A DNA stretch of 64,000 nucleotides, taken from Anaerolineaceae bacterium (GTDB lineage Bacteria; Chloroflexota; Anaerolineae; Promineifilales; Promineifilaceae). The notes beneath the pieces are model-generated. The model ran no database searches, had not been told where the DNA came from, and saw nothing but the letters and a program-made list of their open reading frames with translations. Positions within the stretch are counted from its first letter, which is position 1. Each line of letters opens with the position of its first letter. The stretch spans positions 62,001 through 126,000 of the forward strand of contig PABI01000123.1 in the NCBI GenBank assembly GCA_002699125.1. The letters are read 5' to 3'. A program made the translations under genes and the position numbers. Shown one piece after another: positions 41,616-50,722 of this stretch.

Positions 41616-44600
41616 TTATTTTTTATCGGCTTCTTCCTGCGGTAGTTCCGGGAAGTAGCCTTCGGCTGCGTCAAAAATCTCTTTGGCCGACGTGCCAAAA
41701 AGCGATAAATCATCCATGCCCGTTTCGGCTTTTAAGGCATCTTCCACAAATTTTCGCAGCACGGCCGTATCGTCCCAGTTAGCAATTTCGTCACCCTGAC
41801 CATTCTTCTGCTTGTAAATGATCCGTTTTAGCAAATCAATCACCGGTTTGGTTTGGCTGTCCACCGCAGCGCCATCGGCACCAGCGCCCGGCAGCGGCTG
41901 CGACCACTCCGCTTTGGCCGCTTTTTTGTGCTGCTGGCAAATCTTGTTGACCCAGGTATCCAGCGCCTGGGCCACGCGCGCTTCATCTTCGTCCATATCG
42001 CCGGTTAAAGCTTCACCGATGCCTTCGCCTTGATAAGGCGAGGCCACTTGCAGCAAGGTGGCATAGCCGGAGCGCACAATGAAGCCGCGGCCGGTGTTTA
42101 ACTCTTTCTCGCCGCGCAGCGCCGGGGGCGTTTTGATGACGCCCAGGGTGTTGATCGATTGGCCCGTGCGCAGACCAATCCCGTAATTAGACGCTTTAAT
42201 GCGCTGGCGCAGGGCGCTGCTGCTGTCTAAACTACCGGCAACGATAAAATGTAAACCTTCACGGCCGTAGCGCCGGGCCATCGCCGCCAGTTCCCGCGGC
42301 ACCTCGCGCATCCGCTCCGTTTCTTCCACAAAATCATCAAAATTGTCGATGATGATGAACAATTCGCGATTGTTATCCTCACGCGTCAGGGCTTCGCACT
42401 CATTTTTGAGGGTAGGCAGCAATGCTTCCAGCTCTTCGGCTTCGTGAACGGCCGTTACCACATGAGGCAAATCGGTTAAACTTTTCTCTCCGCCGTACAG
42501 CACAAATCGGCTTTGCAAATCGACCAGCAGGAGCATAATCTGCTCCGGCGAATGGCGGTAGGTCAGCGACAGCACCCAGTTGTAGAGGGCAGTCGTTTTG
42601 CCGGACAGCGGTGGGCCGACCACGGCAAAGTGCGGCCCCATCCGTTTCAAGTCAAACAAAGCCGGCTGGAGCATCACATTTTGCCCCAGCACGCCTTGCA
42701 GCCGTTTCGTTCGCCTGTCGCCAACTGCCTGCATCATGTCGATGAGCGGCACCAAATCAGGCAAAATCTCGATCCCGTCCGGCAGGTTGCTGCCAAAGGC
42801 CGGCGTGGCCGCCATCTGTTCCTGCATGTGTTGGGCCATCAGGCGCAGTTCGTCGCCTTCGGTGCGATTGTCACGCCCGTCCAGTTCATCAAAAATACCA
42901 ACCGGTTGGGCGGCGTGGAACAGCAACGGCCGTCGGCCCACGCGAATGTAGCCCCGCCCGGCCACGTCATCAATCTCAATCGCGCCGCGCCCCACGATGT
43001 CCATGTAGCGGTCCGGGTTGCCCTGCTTAAACGTGATCCGCTCGCCAAACAAATTGTACAGCTTACTGGGCATACTGTTGGGCGCATTGCCCGTCACCAC
43101 AAAGGAGATGCCCACGCTGAGCGAGCGACGCACCAGCGGCATAACGGTGTTTTCCAGCAAGGTTTCGTAGTTTTCGCGCAGTTCGGCAATGTTGTCGATG
43201 GCCACCAAAACGGCCGGAACCGGCTCTTTAGGATGCCGTTCGTTGTATTCGTACAAATTGCTGGCGTCGGCACTGCTAAACAGGTTTTGCCGCTCATCCA
43301 CCATGCGGCCGAGTTTGTCCAGCAGGCGCTGCAACCGTTCCTCAAACGCTTCCTCGTCGGAGTAAATAACCGCGCCAACGTGGGGCAGGTCTTCCAGATT
43401 GCGGAAGTTGCGCCCGCCCAAGTCCAGTACGTACACATGCAGCTCCGCCGGGGAATGAGTGCTCACCAAAGAGGTAACCAGGGTACGAATAAAGGAGGTT
43501 TTGCCCCAGCCGGAATCGCCAAAAACGGCCAGATGGCCCCGGCTCAAATCAAAGCGCAGCGGGCCCTGCCATGCCTCCACCGGGTTATCCAACAACCCAG
43601 CCACCGGGCGCATCGCCTCTTCATGCCAGTTCACGCCGGGCCACAGGTGTTCCGTGTCGCCATTGAGCCAGTCGGTAACAGCCGTTGTCAAAGTAAACGT
43701 CACATTCCGCTGTGCATCAAACAAGGGCGACTGCAAGCTAAACTGCTCCGGCAAGAAGCCCGGCCACGGCTTGCGCGCCATCACACCGTTAACCAGTTGC
43801 GATGTGATGGAAACGGCCGCATCAAAAAACTTGGGCACGTCTTCATTTGTTTCAGCCGCTATGACTCTCTCACGCTCCGGCCATTCCACTGGCGCGTCCC
43901 GCTCATCAGGCTGGTTTTCGCCCGTCCACGATACCTGGATCAACTCCAGGTTTTCGTTGCCCACCTGCAAATAGCCGCGACCCGGCATCCCATTGGGCAG
44001 CAAAGCCGCATCGGGCCGGCGCAGCATCTCGCGGCTGGTGTCCAGTTCCTCCACCCGCAGGCAAAGGCGCAGCTTGATGTTGGCCCGCATCTGGTCCGTC
44101 ACGCCCTTGGGCCGCTGCGACGCCAGAATCAGGTTCACCCCCTGCGCCCGGCCTACGCGAGTGATGCTCTCCAGCTCGGCGCGGTATTCGGGATTATCGT
44201 CAATCATCTCCGAATATTCGTCAATAATCACAAAGAGGTGCGGATACGATTCGCCGGTCAGGTGCAGCCCTTTGCTGCGGTACTCTACGATGTCCTTCGT
44301 GCCTGTTTCGGCATTCAGCCGCTGGCGTCGACGCATTTCGGCATTGATGGCGGCAAACATGCGGTTAACGGCCGCTTTGTTCAAATTCGTCACAATATCG
44401 ACGCAGTGCGGCAGCTTCCGGAACGGCTGGAAGGCCCCACCGCCCTTGTAATCAACCAACACAAAGTTCAAAATGTCGGGCGAATAGTTCAGCGCCAGCC
44501 CCACAATCATCGTCATCAGCAGCTCAGATTTACCGGAACCGGTACCGCCAGCGATTAAGCCATGCACACCGTCCCGCTTGGCCTCAAAGCGCAGCTCCCG

Positions 44601-47600
44601 CTGCCGGTTGCCGGAGGCGATCCCCAGGACCACCCGTAGCCAATCGGCCTCTTCTGCCGAGCCGTTTTTGGCCCACACGCGGCCAGTTTCCCGCTTCAAC
44701 TCATCCAGGAAACTCTTTTCCTGGCTAATCTTGAGAATCTCCGACTGCACCTGTCGATACGAGGACGTTTTAGGCAGGGCGTCGATGCGCAGCGGCGGCT
44801 GGCCTGACCACACTTTGGCCCCTAGCTTATCCATCTGCTCACCCAGCGCGCGAATCGAGCGCGCTTCATCTTGTAACTGACCCTGCTCATCAAAACGGCC
44901 TGCGCCGATGGCAATCTGGAATTCCAGCGGCTGCCGCCCCACGCGCACGTAACCGCGCCCGGCAATTTCATCCACTTCGGTGACGTTGCCGCCCACCACA
45001 ATGCGGTACTGGCTGTTATCAGACAGCCGCAGCGTGAGTCGCTCGGTGAACAGGCTGTACAGCTTGCTAGACAGCTCGTTGGTGCGCGTGGCCGAAATGA
45101 CAAAATGCAAGCCGTACGCTTTGGCCTGTCGCACCAGCAGCACCAACGCCTCTAGCAGATTGTCGTCTTCGGCCGTTTGGTTGACGTTGCCAAAGGATTC
45201 AATATATTCGGCAAAATTATCAATCACCACCAAAATCGCCGGTTCGGCGCGATCCGGGTATTGCACATTAAATTCATACAAGGTAGAGACACCAACTTCA
45301 CTAAAGAGGCGCTTGCGATGGTCCACAATGTCGTTTAGTTCGCGCAAAAGCTGCTGAATGCGCTCTTCGTAGCCGCGTTCATCGGGCATGATGATGGTGC
45401 CTACGTGGGGCAGGGCTTTGAGCACTTCCAGGTTGCGCCCGCCCAGGTCCAGCACGTGGGCCTGGAACTCATCGGGTGAGTGGGTCGCCGCCAGGCTAAC
45501 GATGAGGGTGCGCATGAAGGTGGTTTTACCCCAGCCCGACGCGCCAAAGAGGACAAAATGGCCTTTGGTGAGATCAACAATCAGGGGCAGCTGGCTGGCG
45601 TTGTAGGGATCATCCGCCAAGCCGACGATGGCGCGCATGGCGGTGTCTTTCCAGTTCATACCGTACCAGCTCGCCTGGCCATCTTGCCAATCTTGGATGA
45701 ACGGGTTGAGTTGAGACGGCCGTTCCTTCCGCCCTAACGTCATCAACGGCACATGCTTTTCTTGCATGTACGCTTCTACCAAAGGTGAAGTCAATGTGAG
45801 CTTAGTGGTTAAGAATGGCGGCCAGGGCGTGCGCGGCCGTTCCTGGGCCAGCACCTCATTGGCCAGACGAACCGCCATATCATAAAACTTTGGCTTCTGC
45901 CCGCCTTCCCCACTTTCGACGTCATCAACCTCTTCGCCTGTCCAGGCAATCTGGATCAATTCAATATTCTCGTTGCCAATCTGCAAATAGCCCCGCCCCG
46001 GCATCCCGCTGGGCAAAAAAGCCGCATCGGAACGGCGCAGCATTTCGCGGCTGGTGTCAATCCCTTCTACACGCAAACAAATGCGGAACTTGATGTTGGC
46101 CCGCATCTGATCCGACACACCGGTAGGCCGCTGCGAAGCTAGCAGCAAATTAACGCCCTGCGCCCGGCCCACCCGCGTGATGCTGTCCAATTCATCCTTG
46201 AACTCGGGATTGTCCGTAATCATCTCGGCATACTCATCAATAATGATGAAGAGGTGCGGATAAGGCTCACGGCTCAAGTGATAGCCCTTGGCGCGATATT
46301 CCACAATGTCTTTGGTCTCGGTGTCGGCATTGAGCTTTTGGCGGCGCTGCATCTCGGCATTGATCGCGGTGAACATGCGCTTAACGGCCGATTTGTTCAA
46401 GTTCGTCACAATATCGACACAGTGCGGCAGCTCCCAAAACGGTTGGAACGCGCCGCCACCCTTGTAATCGACCAGCACAAAGTTCAGCACCGACGGATCG
46501 TAGTCCAGCGCCAGGCCCACAATCAGCGTCATTAACAGCTCAGACTTACCCGAGCCGGTGCCACCGGCAATCATGCCGTGCACGCCGTCGTTTTTGGCTT
46601 CCAGGTGCATCTCGCGCAGCCGGTTGCCGGAAATGACGCCCATCGTCACCCGCAGCCAGTCGGCCTGCTTGGGGTCCAGGCTGTTTTGCCAGCTTTGCAC
46701 CATTCGCTGGCGCAAATGGCGCAAAAAGTTATCATCAACCGGCATTTCCATCTGCCGCGCCAAAATTTGCTTGAACAAAATGGCTTTGGGCAGGGCGTCT
46801 ACCCGAATCGGCTCTTTGTATTCGCGGCTGGCGCTGGCGATGAAGTCGTTCATGCTTTGAGCGTACTGCTCCAGCTCCTCACGCTCGTTGGCCAGCTCTT
46901 CACCCCCTTCACGCCGCAAATCGACCGGCTGGGCAATTTGCATGCTTAGGGGCAGGTGACCATGCTTGATGTAACCTCGTCCCGGCACATCGCCAATGTC
47001 GGCCACATGGGCACCCAAAATGGCCCGATAATCGGTGCGATCGGCCAGTTTTAGCGTAATTCGTTCGGTGAACAGGCTGAACAGCTGGTTCGACAAGACG
47101 CTGAGCCGCGTGGCGGTAATGACAAAATGAATGCCGTACGGCTTGGCCTGACGGGCCAGCGCCACAAATTTATCCAGGACGCTTTCTACATTGTCGTTGC
47201 CGTTATCAAACGTCTCGTTGAACTCAATGAAGTTGTCGATGGCTACCAGGATGGCGGGCAGGGTGGCCTGCGGGTGCGCGTCGTTGTAGTGGTAGATGTC
47301 GGACAGGCCCTCGTTGCTGAGTTTGTTTTTGCGGTCCTCTACCAGATCGTCCAGCTCGCGCAGCAGCTGCTCGACACGCTCTTCATACCCTTCAGCATCG
47401 GGGATAATGACGGAACCGACGTGAGGCAGGTTTTCCAACACGCCCAGGTTACGGCCGCCTAAATCCAGCAGGTAGACCCACAAATCATCGGGCGAATGGG
47501 TGGCCGTCAAACTCACAACCAGGGAGCGAATAAACGTCGTTTTGCCCCAGCCGGACGCGCCAAAAATCACTACGTGCCCGCGCCGCAGATCAACCACCAG

Positions 47601-50348
47601 AGGCAGCTGCTGCGCCGCATGGGGATTGTCTACCAGCCCCACCACCGGGCGCATGGCGTATTCGTCCCAATCCAAACGATCCAGCCAGCCGTTTTCGCCA
47701 TTGAGCCATTTGTTGACGGCCGGATTGAGGGTAAGGGTGGTGTCGGGCACGCGTCCCAGCATAATTTTGTCTACGTCGGCCAAATATTCCTGGGAGGTTA
47801 CGGCCGTTGCCTTCGGATCACGTGAAACAAGCAGTTGGGACAGGGCCAGGTAAGCGGGCAAAAATTCGGGCCAGGGAGCGCGCTGCTTCTCCACGCCGTT
47901 GTCCCGCGCCATTTTGTCTAGCGAGGTGATGATCGCTTTGTACAGTTCGGGCGGCTCCTGATCAGATTCCGGATCGTAGCTTTCCAAACGGTCCGGCCAG
48001 ATCACGTTGGCCCGGGGCGATTGATCGGGATCGATATATTTTTCGCCGGTGTAGGCCACCTGAACCAGTTCAATCTCTTCGTTGCCCACCTGCAAATAGC
48101 CCCGGCCAGGCAAACCGCTGGGCAAAAAGGCCGCGTCATTGCGCCGCAGCATTTCCCGGCTTTCTCCTGGGGTTTCTACGCGAAGACAAATCCTGAATTT
48201 AATATTGGAACGCATCTGGTCAGTGACGCCAGACGGCCGTTGCGCCGCCAAAATCAATGAGACGCCCTGCGCCCGGCCCACCCGCGTGATACTTTCCAGT
48301 TCAGATTTATATTCGGAACGGTCGGCAATCATCTCGGCAAACTCATCAATAATGATGAACAAATAGGGATAAGGCTTGTGGGTCTGGTGGAAACCCTGTT
48401 GGCGATAGTCCACAATGTTTTTTGTTTTGGTTTCCACATTCAAAGCTTGCCGCCGCTGCATCTCCGACTTGATCGCCGTGAACATGCGCGTCACCCCTTC
48501 CCCGGCCAGGTTGGTGATGATATCGACACAGTGCGGCAAATCCTGAAACTCTTTAAAGGCACCGCCGCCCTTGTAATCCACCAACACAAAATTCAGCACC
48601 GTCGGCGAATACGTCACCGCCATGCCGGCAATAAGCGAAATCAGCAGTTCCGACTTACCGGAGCCGGTACTGCCGGCCACCATGCCATGCACGCCATCCC
48701 GCTTGGCGGAAAAGACCAGCGTACGGTCTTTATTGCCCGACATGCGCCCAATTTTGACGCGCAGCCAGTTGGCGTATTTGGGCAGTTCGCTGTCCTGCCA
48801 TTTTAGCCAGGTGTCGGCTTCCAAAGCACGCAGCGAGTCGTAGCCCATCATCGGCAAGAAGGAGACAGCGTTGGTAAGGTTAGCCCCTGAACTTTCACGC
48901 ACCTGCATTGTCGCCAGGTTTTTGGCCAGGTGCACCATCGTTTCTGGTTTAGCAATGTAGTCGGCAGTGCCAACGTAGCGGTAAGAGTTAACGCCCACTT
49001 CGGCATAGCGAAAATGGAGCTTCAGATTGCGATTCAGGGTGCTGTTGGTGGCTGGTGTGGTCTTTTGAATTTCGATAACTGCCTGACAGCCGCTGGGCAC
49101 TTTGCTTCGTTCCGGTACCAGGAAGATTACGGCCGCTCCCAAAGCCGCCCCTTCCTCCAGCAAAATAGAAATGGCGGCATCTGCTTCCAAATCACTCAGC
49201 GGCGACTTTTCGCCTTCTTGAATATCCAGCAAATCGACAACCAGCAGTAAAAATGGCTGAGTTGGATCGCTGGCGCTTCTCTCGTCATCTCGGTCATTTA
49301 GCCGAATTTTGCGCGTGGCCAGCGTTTTACGAATACCTTCCAGGAACTGCTCAACCGCTCCTTCATCATCGTCATCAAAGGCGCGCTCTTTTTCATCGCT
49401 CTCGGCCACCTCTTCAACAAAACAGCGGTATTCTGTTTGTTCATCTCCCTGGCTGTGAGGCAGATAATCGGTCCAGGCCCACTCATCTTTACTGGAAGCC
49501 AGCACGTAAAGCCGGGCATCCATCGGCGCATGGTAAACCACGTAATGCCCCAGCAAACCGCGGGTAAATTCATACACTGCCTGGCGGTCTTGTGGATCGC
49601 CGGCAATGCCTAAAGCATGGGTCACCGGCGTGGGTGGGCTGGATTTTTCCTCGCCTTCCTCTTCCTCGCCAAACGTTTCTTCTTTGGGGCGTGGCTGGCG
49701 CAAGTTGATGATGACCGGGATGTCTGAAACGTAGCGGGAGTCCTCTTCCAACTTCATGGCGGCCCGCACCTGTTCATCTTCAAAATTTTCCACATCCCCT
49801 AAAACGTAGGTCACGGTCGAGGGCAAGGTGCCGATACCCAGGCGGACCGCACCAAAATCATCATCCTCGACGCGCCGTTCCCACAGACGGGCTTCAGTGC
49901 GCAGGGTTCGTTCTGCCTTTTCCACTTCCAGGCGGGCGCTACGGACAATGCGAAAGGTGACGGAGCGGTCGGGGTAGTTGTAGCGGTAGAAGCGGCGCTG
50001 CTGGTCATGGTAGCCATTCATTTCCTTGTTCAGCACCACCAGGCGATCATCATACGCTTTTTTAATTTCCTCAAGCTGCTTTTTCTCTTTGAGGTAGGTG
50101 TATAGGGCAAAAACGGTTGAGGCAACGACGGACAACGCCATCGGAATTAAGAGCCAGGGACTACGGCCGCTTCCGCCCAAGGTAGCAATGAGCACATAGC
50201 CAATAATGGTGATGAGCGGCAGCCCAACCTGGATTAGCTGGGTATAACCACCTTCTTCTTTTTCGGGCGGGCTGGGGATCTCAATCTCATCAAAGGGTAG
50301 CTCGGGCTGTATTCTTGGCGGGCGGTCAATGTAGATAGGTTGGGTCAT
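41616..50348 (-). CDS. eccC: EccC/EssC-like type VII secretion ATPase with seven P-loop modules
   Basis: FtsK/SpoIIIE-family motor of 2910 residues, about twice the usual ~1300-1500. The N-terminus has the actinobacterial-type RPPR motif (9-12) and two membrane spans (~38-58, ~64-86), then a ~400-residue domain. Seven Walker A motifs follow near residues 559, 933, 1264, 1604, 1934, 2279 and 2580. Modules 1, 3 and 5 share GxTGSGKSE, Walker B IIIDEF/Y and the block SITRVGRAQGV. Modules 2, 4 and 6 share GxSGWGKT and Walker B ending IDN. Module 7 has GPPLSGKTT and IIIDNF. So the chain is three copies of an active/DN pair (~670-705 residues each) plus a terminal DN module. There is no FHA domain. 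AAGGAG precedes the ATG. It should drive export of the WXG100 proteins encoded on both sides. Confidence 0.93.
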   Translation of the reverse strand: MTQPIYIDRPPRIQPELPFDEIEIPSPPEKEEGGYTQLIQVGLPLITIIGYVLIATLGGSGRSPWLLIPMALSVVASTVFALYTYLKEKKQLEEIKKAYDDRLVVLNKEMNGYHDQQRRFYRYNYPDRSVTFRIVRSARLEVEKAERTLRTEARLWERRVEDDDFGAVRLGIGTLPSTVTYVLGDVENFEDEQVRAAMKLEEDSRYVSDIPVIINLRQPRPKEETFGEEEEGEEKSSPPTPVTHALGIAGDPQDRQAVYEFTRGLLGHYVVYHAPMDARLYVLASSKDEWAWTDYLPHSQGDEQTEYRCFVEEVAESDEKERAFDDDDEGAVEQFLEGIRKTLATRKIRLNDRDDERSASDPTQPFLLLVVDLLDIQEGEKSPLSDLEADAAISILLEEGAALGAAVIFLVPERSKVPSGCQAVIEIQKTTPATNSTLNRNLKLHFRYAEVGVNSYRYVGTADYIAKPETMVHLAKNLATMQVRESSGANLTNAVSFLPMMGYDSLRALEADTWLKWQDSELPKYANWLRVKIGRMSGNKDRTLVFSAKRDGVHGMVAGSTGSGKSELLISLIAGMAVTYSPTVLNFVLVDYKGGGAFKEFQDLPHCVDIITNLAGEGVTRMFTAIKSEMQRRQALNVETKTKNIVDYRQQGFHQTHKPYPYLFIIIDEFAEMIADRSEYKSELESITRVGRAQGVSLILAAQRPSGVTDQMRSNIKFRICLRVETPGESREMLRRNDAAFLPSGLPGRGYLQVGNEEIELVQVAYTGEKYIDPDQSPRANVIWPDRLESYDPESDQEPPELYKAIITSLDKMARDNGVEKQRAPWPEFLPAYLALSQLLVSRDPKATAVTSQEYLADVDKIMLGRVPDTTLTLNPAVNKWLNGENGWLDRLDWDEYAMRPVVGLVDNPHAAQQLPLVVDLRRGHVVIFGASGWGKTTFIRSLVVSLTATHSPDDLWVYLLDLGGRNLGVLENLPHVGSVIIPDAEGYEERVEQLLRELDDLVEDRKNKLSNEGLSDIYHYNDAHPQATLPAILVAIDNFIEFNETFDNGNDNVESVLDKFVALARQAKPYGIHFVITATRLSVLSNQLFSLFTERITLKLADRTDYRAILGAHVADIGDVPGRGYIKHGHLPLSMQIAQPVDLRREGGEELANEREELEQYAQSMNDFIASASREYKEPIRVDALPKAILFKQILARQMEMPVDDNFLRHLRQRMVQSWQNSLDPKQADWLRVTMGVISGNRLREMHLEAKNDGVHGMIAGGTGSGKSELLMTLIVGLALDYDPSVLNFVLVDYKGGGAFQPFWELPHCVDIVTNLNKSAVKRMFTAINAEMQRRQKLNADTETKDIVEYRAKGYHLSREPYPHLFIIIDEYAEMITDNPEFKDELDSITRVGRAQGVNLLLASQRPTGVSDQMRANIKFRICLRVEGIDTSREMLRRSDAAFLPSGMPGRGYLQIGNENIELIQIAWTGEEVDDVESGEGGQKPKFYDMAVRLANEVLAQERPRTPWPPFLTTKLTLTSPLVEAYMQEKHVPLMTLGRKERPSQLNPFIQDWQDGQASWYGMNWKDTAMRAIVGLADDPYNASQLPLIVDLTKGHFVLFGASGWGKTTFMRTLIVSLAATHSPDEFQAHVLDLGGRNLEVLKALPHVGTIIMPDERGYEERIQQLLRELNDIVDHRKRLFSEVGVSTLYEFNVQYPDRAEPAILVVIDNFAEYIESFGNVNQTAEDDNLLEALVLLVRQAKAYGLHFVISATRTNELSSKLYSLFTERLTLRLSDNSQYRIVVGGNVTEVDEIAGRGYVRVGRQPLEFQIAIGAGRFDEQGQLQDEARSIRALGEQMDKLGAKVWSGQPPLRIDALPKTSSYRQVQSEILKISQEKSFLDELKRETGRVWAKNGSAEEADWLRVVLGIASGNRQRELRFEAKRDGVHGLIAGGTGSGKSELLMTMIVGLALNYSPDILNFVLVDYKGGGAFQPFRKLPHCVDIVTNLNKAAVNRMFAAINAEMRRRQRLNAETGTKDIVEYRSKGLHLTGESYPHLFVIIDEYSEMIDDNPEYRAELESITRVGRAQGVNLILASQRPKGVTDQMRANIKLRLCLRVEELDTSREMLRRPDAALLPNGMPGRGYLQVGNENLELIQVSWTGENQPDERDAPVEWPERERVIAAETNEDVPKFFDAAVSITSQLVNGVMARKPWPGFLPEQFSLQSPLFDAQRNVTFTLTTAVTDWLNGDTEHLWPGVNWHEEAMRPVAGLLDNPVEAWQGPLRFDLSRGHLAVFGDSGWGKTSFIRTLVTSLVSTHSPAELHVYVLDLGGRNFRNLEDLPHVGAVIYSDEEAFEERLQRLLDKLGRMVDERQNLFSSADASNLYEYNERHPKEPVPAVLVAIDNIAELRENYETLLENTVMPLVRRSLSVGISFVVTGNAPNSMPSKLYNLFGERITFKQGNPDRYMDIVGRGAIEIDDVAGRGYIRVGRRPLLFHAAQPVGIFDELDGRDNRTEGDELRLMAQHMQEQMAATPAFGSNLPDGIEILPDLVPLIDMMQAVGDRRTKRLQGVLGQNVMLQPALFDLKRMGPHFAVVGPPLSGKTTALYNWVLSLTYRHSPEQIMLLLVDLQSRFVLYGGEKSLTDLPHVVTAVHEAEELEALLPTLKNECEALTREDNNRELFIIIDNFDDFVEETERMREVPRELAAMARRYGREGLHFIVAGSLDSSSALRQRIKASNYGIGLRTGQSINTLGVIKTPPALRGEKELNTGRGFIVRSGYATLLQVASPYQGEGIGEALTGDMDEDEARVAQALDTWVNKICQQHKKAAKAEWSQPLPGAGADGAAVDSQTKPVIDLLKRIIYKQKNGQGDEIANWDDTAVLRKFVEDALKAETGMDDLSLFGTSAKEIFDAAEGYFPELPQEEADKK

Positions 50349-50483
50349 ATCTACTCCTTAATGTGTTGAACCAAATGGTAAACGGCCGTTCCTACCTGGC
50401 ATCTGTTTTTTAGCATGGAATATCTAGATACCATCGGATAAATGCTTGACAGGTTTTGGAGAAAAAAGTAGTGTTGTGCTTAT

Positions 50484-50535
50484 GCAAATCACGTGAAATG
50501 GTGCCCTCTATCTGAAAAGCTATTCTGTGATTTGC
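50484..50535. promoter_or_regulatory. Inverted-repeat element B (GCAAATCAC arms)
   Basis: GCAAATCACG (50484-50493) and CTGTGATTTGC (50525-50535) are inverted copies about 31 bases apart. The left arm also contains the near-palindrome ATCACGTGA. It lies 136 bp before the ATPase gene and 188 bp before the pseudokinase, so it could control both. Shares arms and spacing with elements at 13992 and 53663. Confidence 0.5.
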
Positions 50536-50629
50536 CAAACATTGTTCCACAAAATAACTTTTACGTAAACCATAAAATCTGAAGCAACCCGCCGGGTATT
50601 AAGGTTTACGTTTACGCAGTTTGCGTTTA

Positions 50630-50681
50630 GGAGAACAAAAGTATCTTTAAGTTGAAACTATATTAAAGGCTTTTGTTCTCC
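50630..50681 (+). promoter_or_regulatory. Leader inverted repeat before the pseudokinase
   Basis: GGAGAACAAAAG (50630-50641) pairs perfectly with CTTTTGTTCTCC (50670-50681), 12 bp with a 28-base AT-rich loop. It ends 41 bp before the pseudokinase ATG. No T-run follows directly, so it is more likely an operator or leader hairpin than a terminator. Confidence 0.5.
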
Positions 50682-50722
50682 ACTAATCCAAAGCCAGCAT
50701 TGGCCTGACGGAGGCAAAATCA

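Larger units (their letters stand above)
50349..50722. promoter_or_regulatory. Divergent control region of the ATPase and pseudokinase genes
   Basis: This 374-bp AT-rich spacer holds promoters for both directions. On the plus strand TTGACA (50446-50451) and TAGTGT (50469-50474) are 17 bases apart, a fair sigma-70-like pair. Inverted-repeat element B follows at once (50484-50535). Nearer the pseudokinase are GTTTACGTTTACGCAGTTTGCG repeats (in short units) and a 12-bp inverted repeat at 50630-50681. No RNA gene is recognised. Confidence 0.45.

Noticed and set aside
42513-44558. Long plus-strand open frame of 681 codons opposite the EccC-like gene
   Set aside because: It is antisense to conserved FtsK-type modules, is rich in His/Gln/Arg with no domain, and follows from the codon composition of the real gene. 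The same holds for the 398-codon frame at 2780-3976 opposite the histidine kinase.
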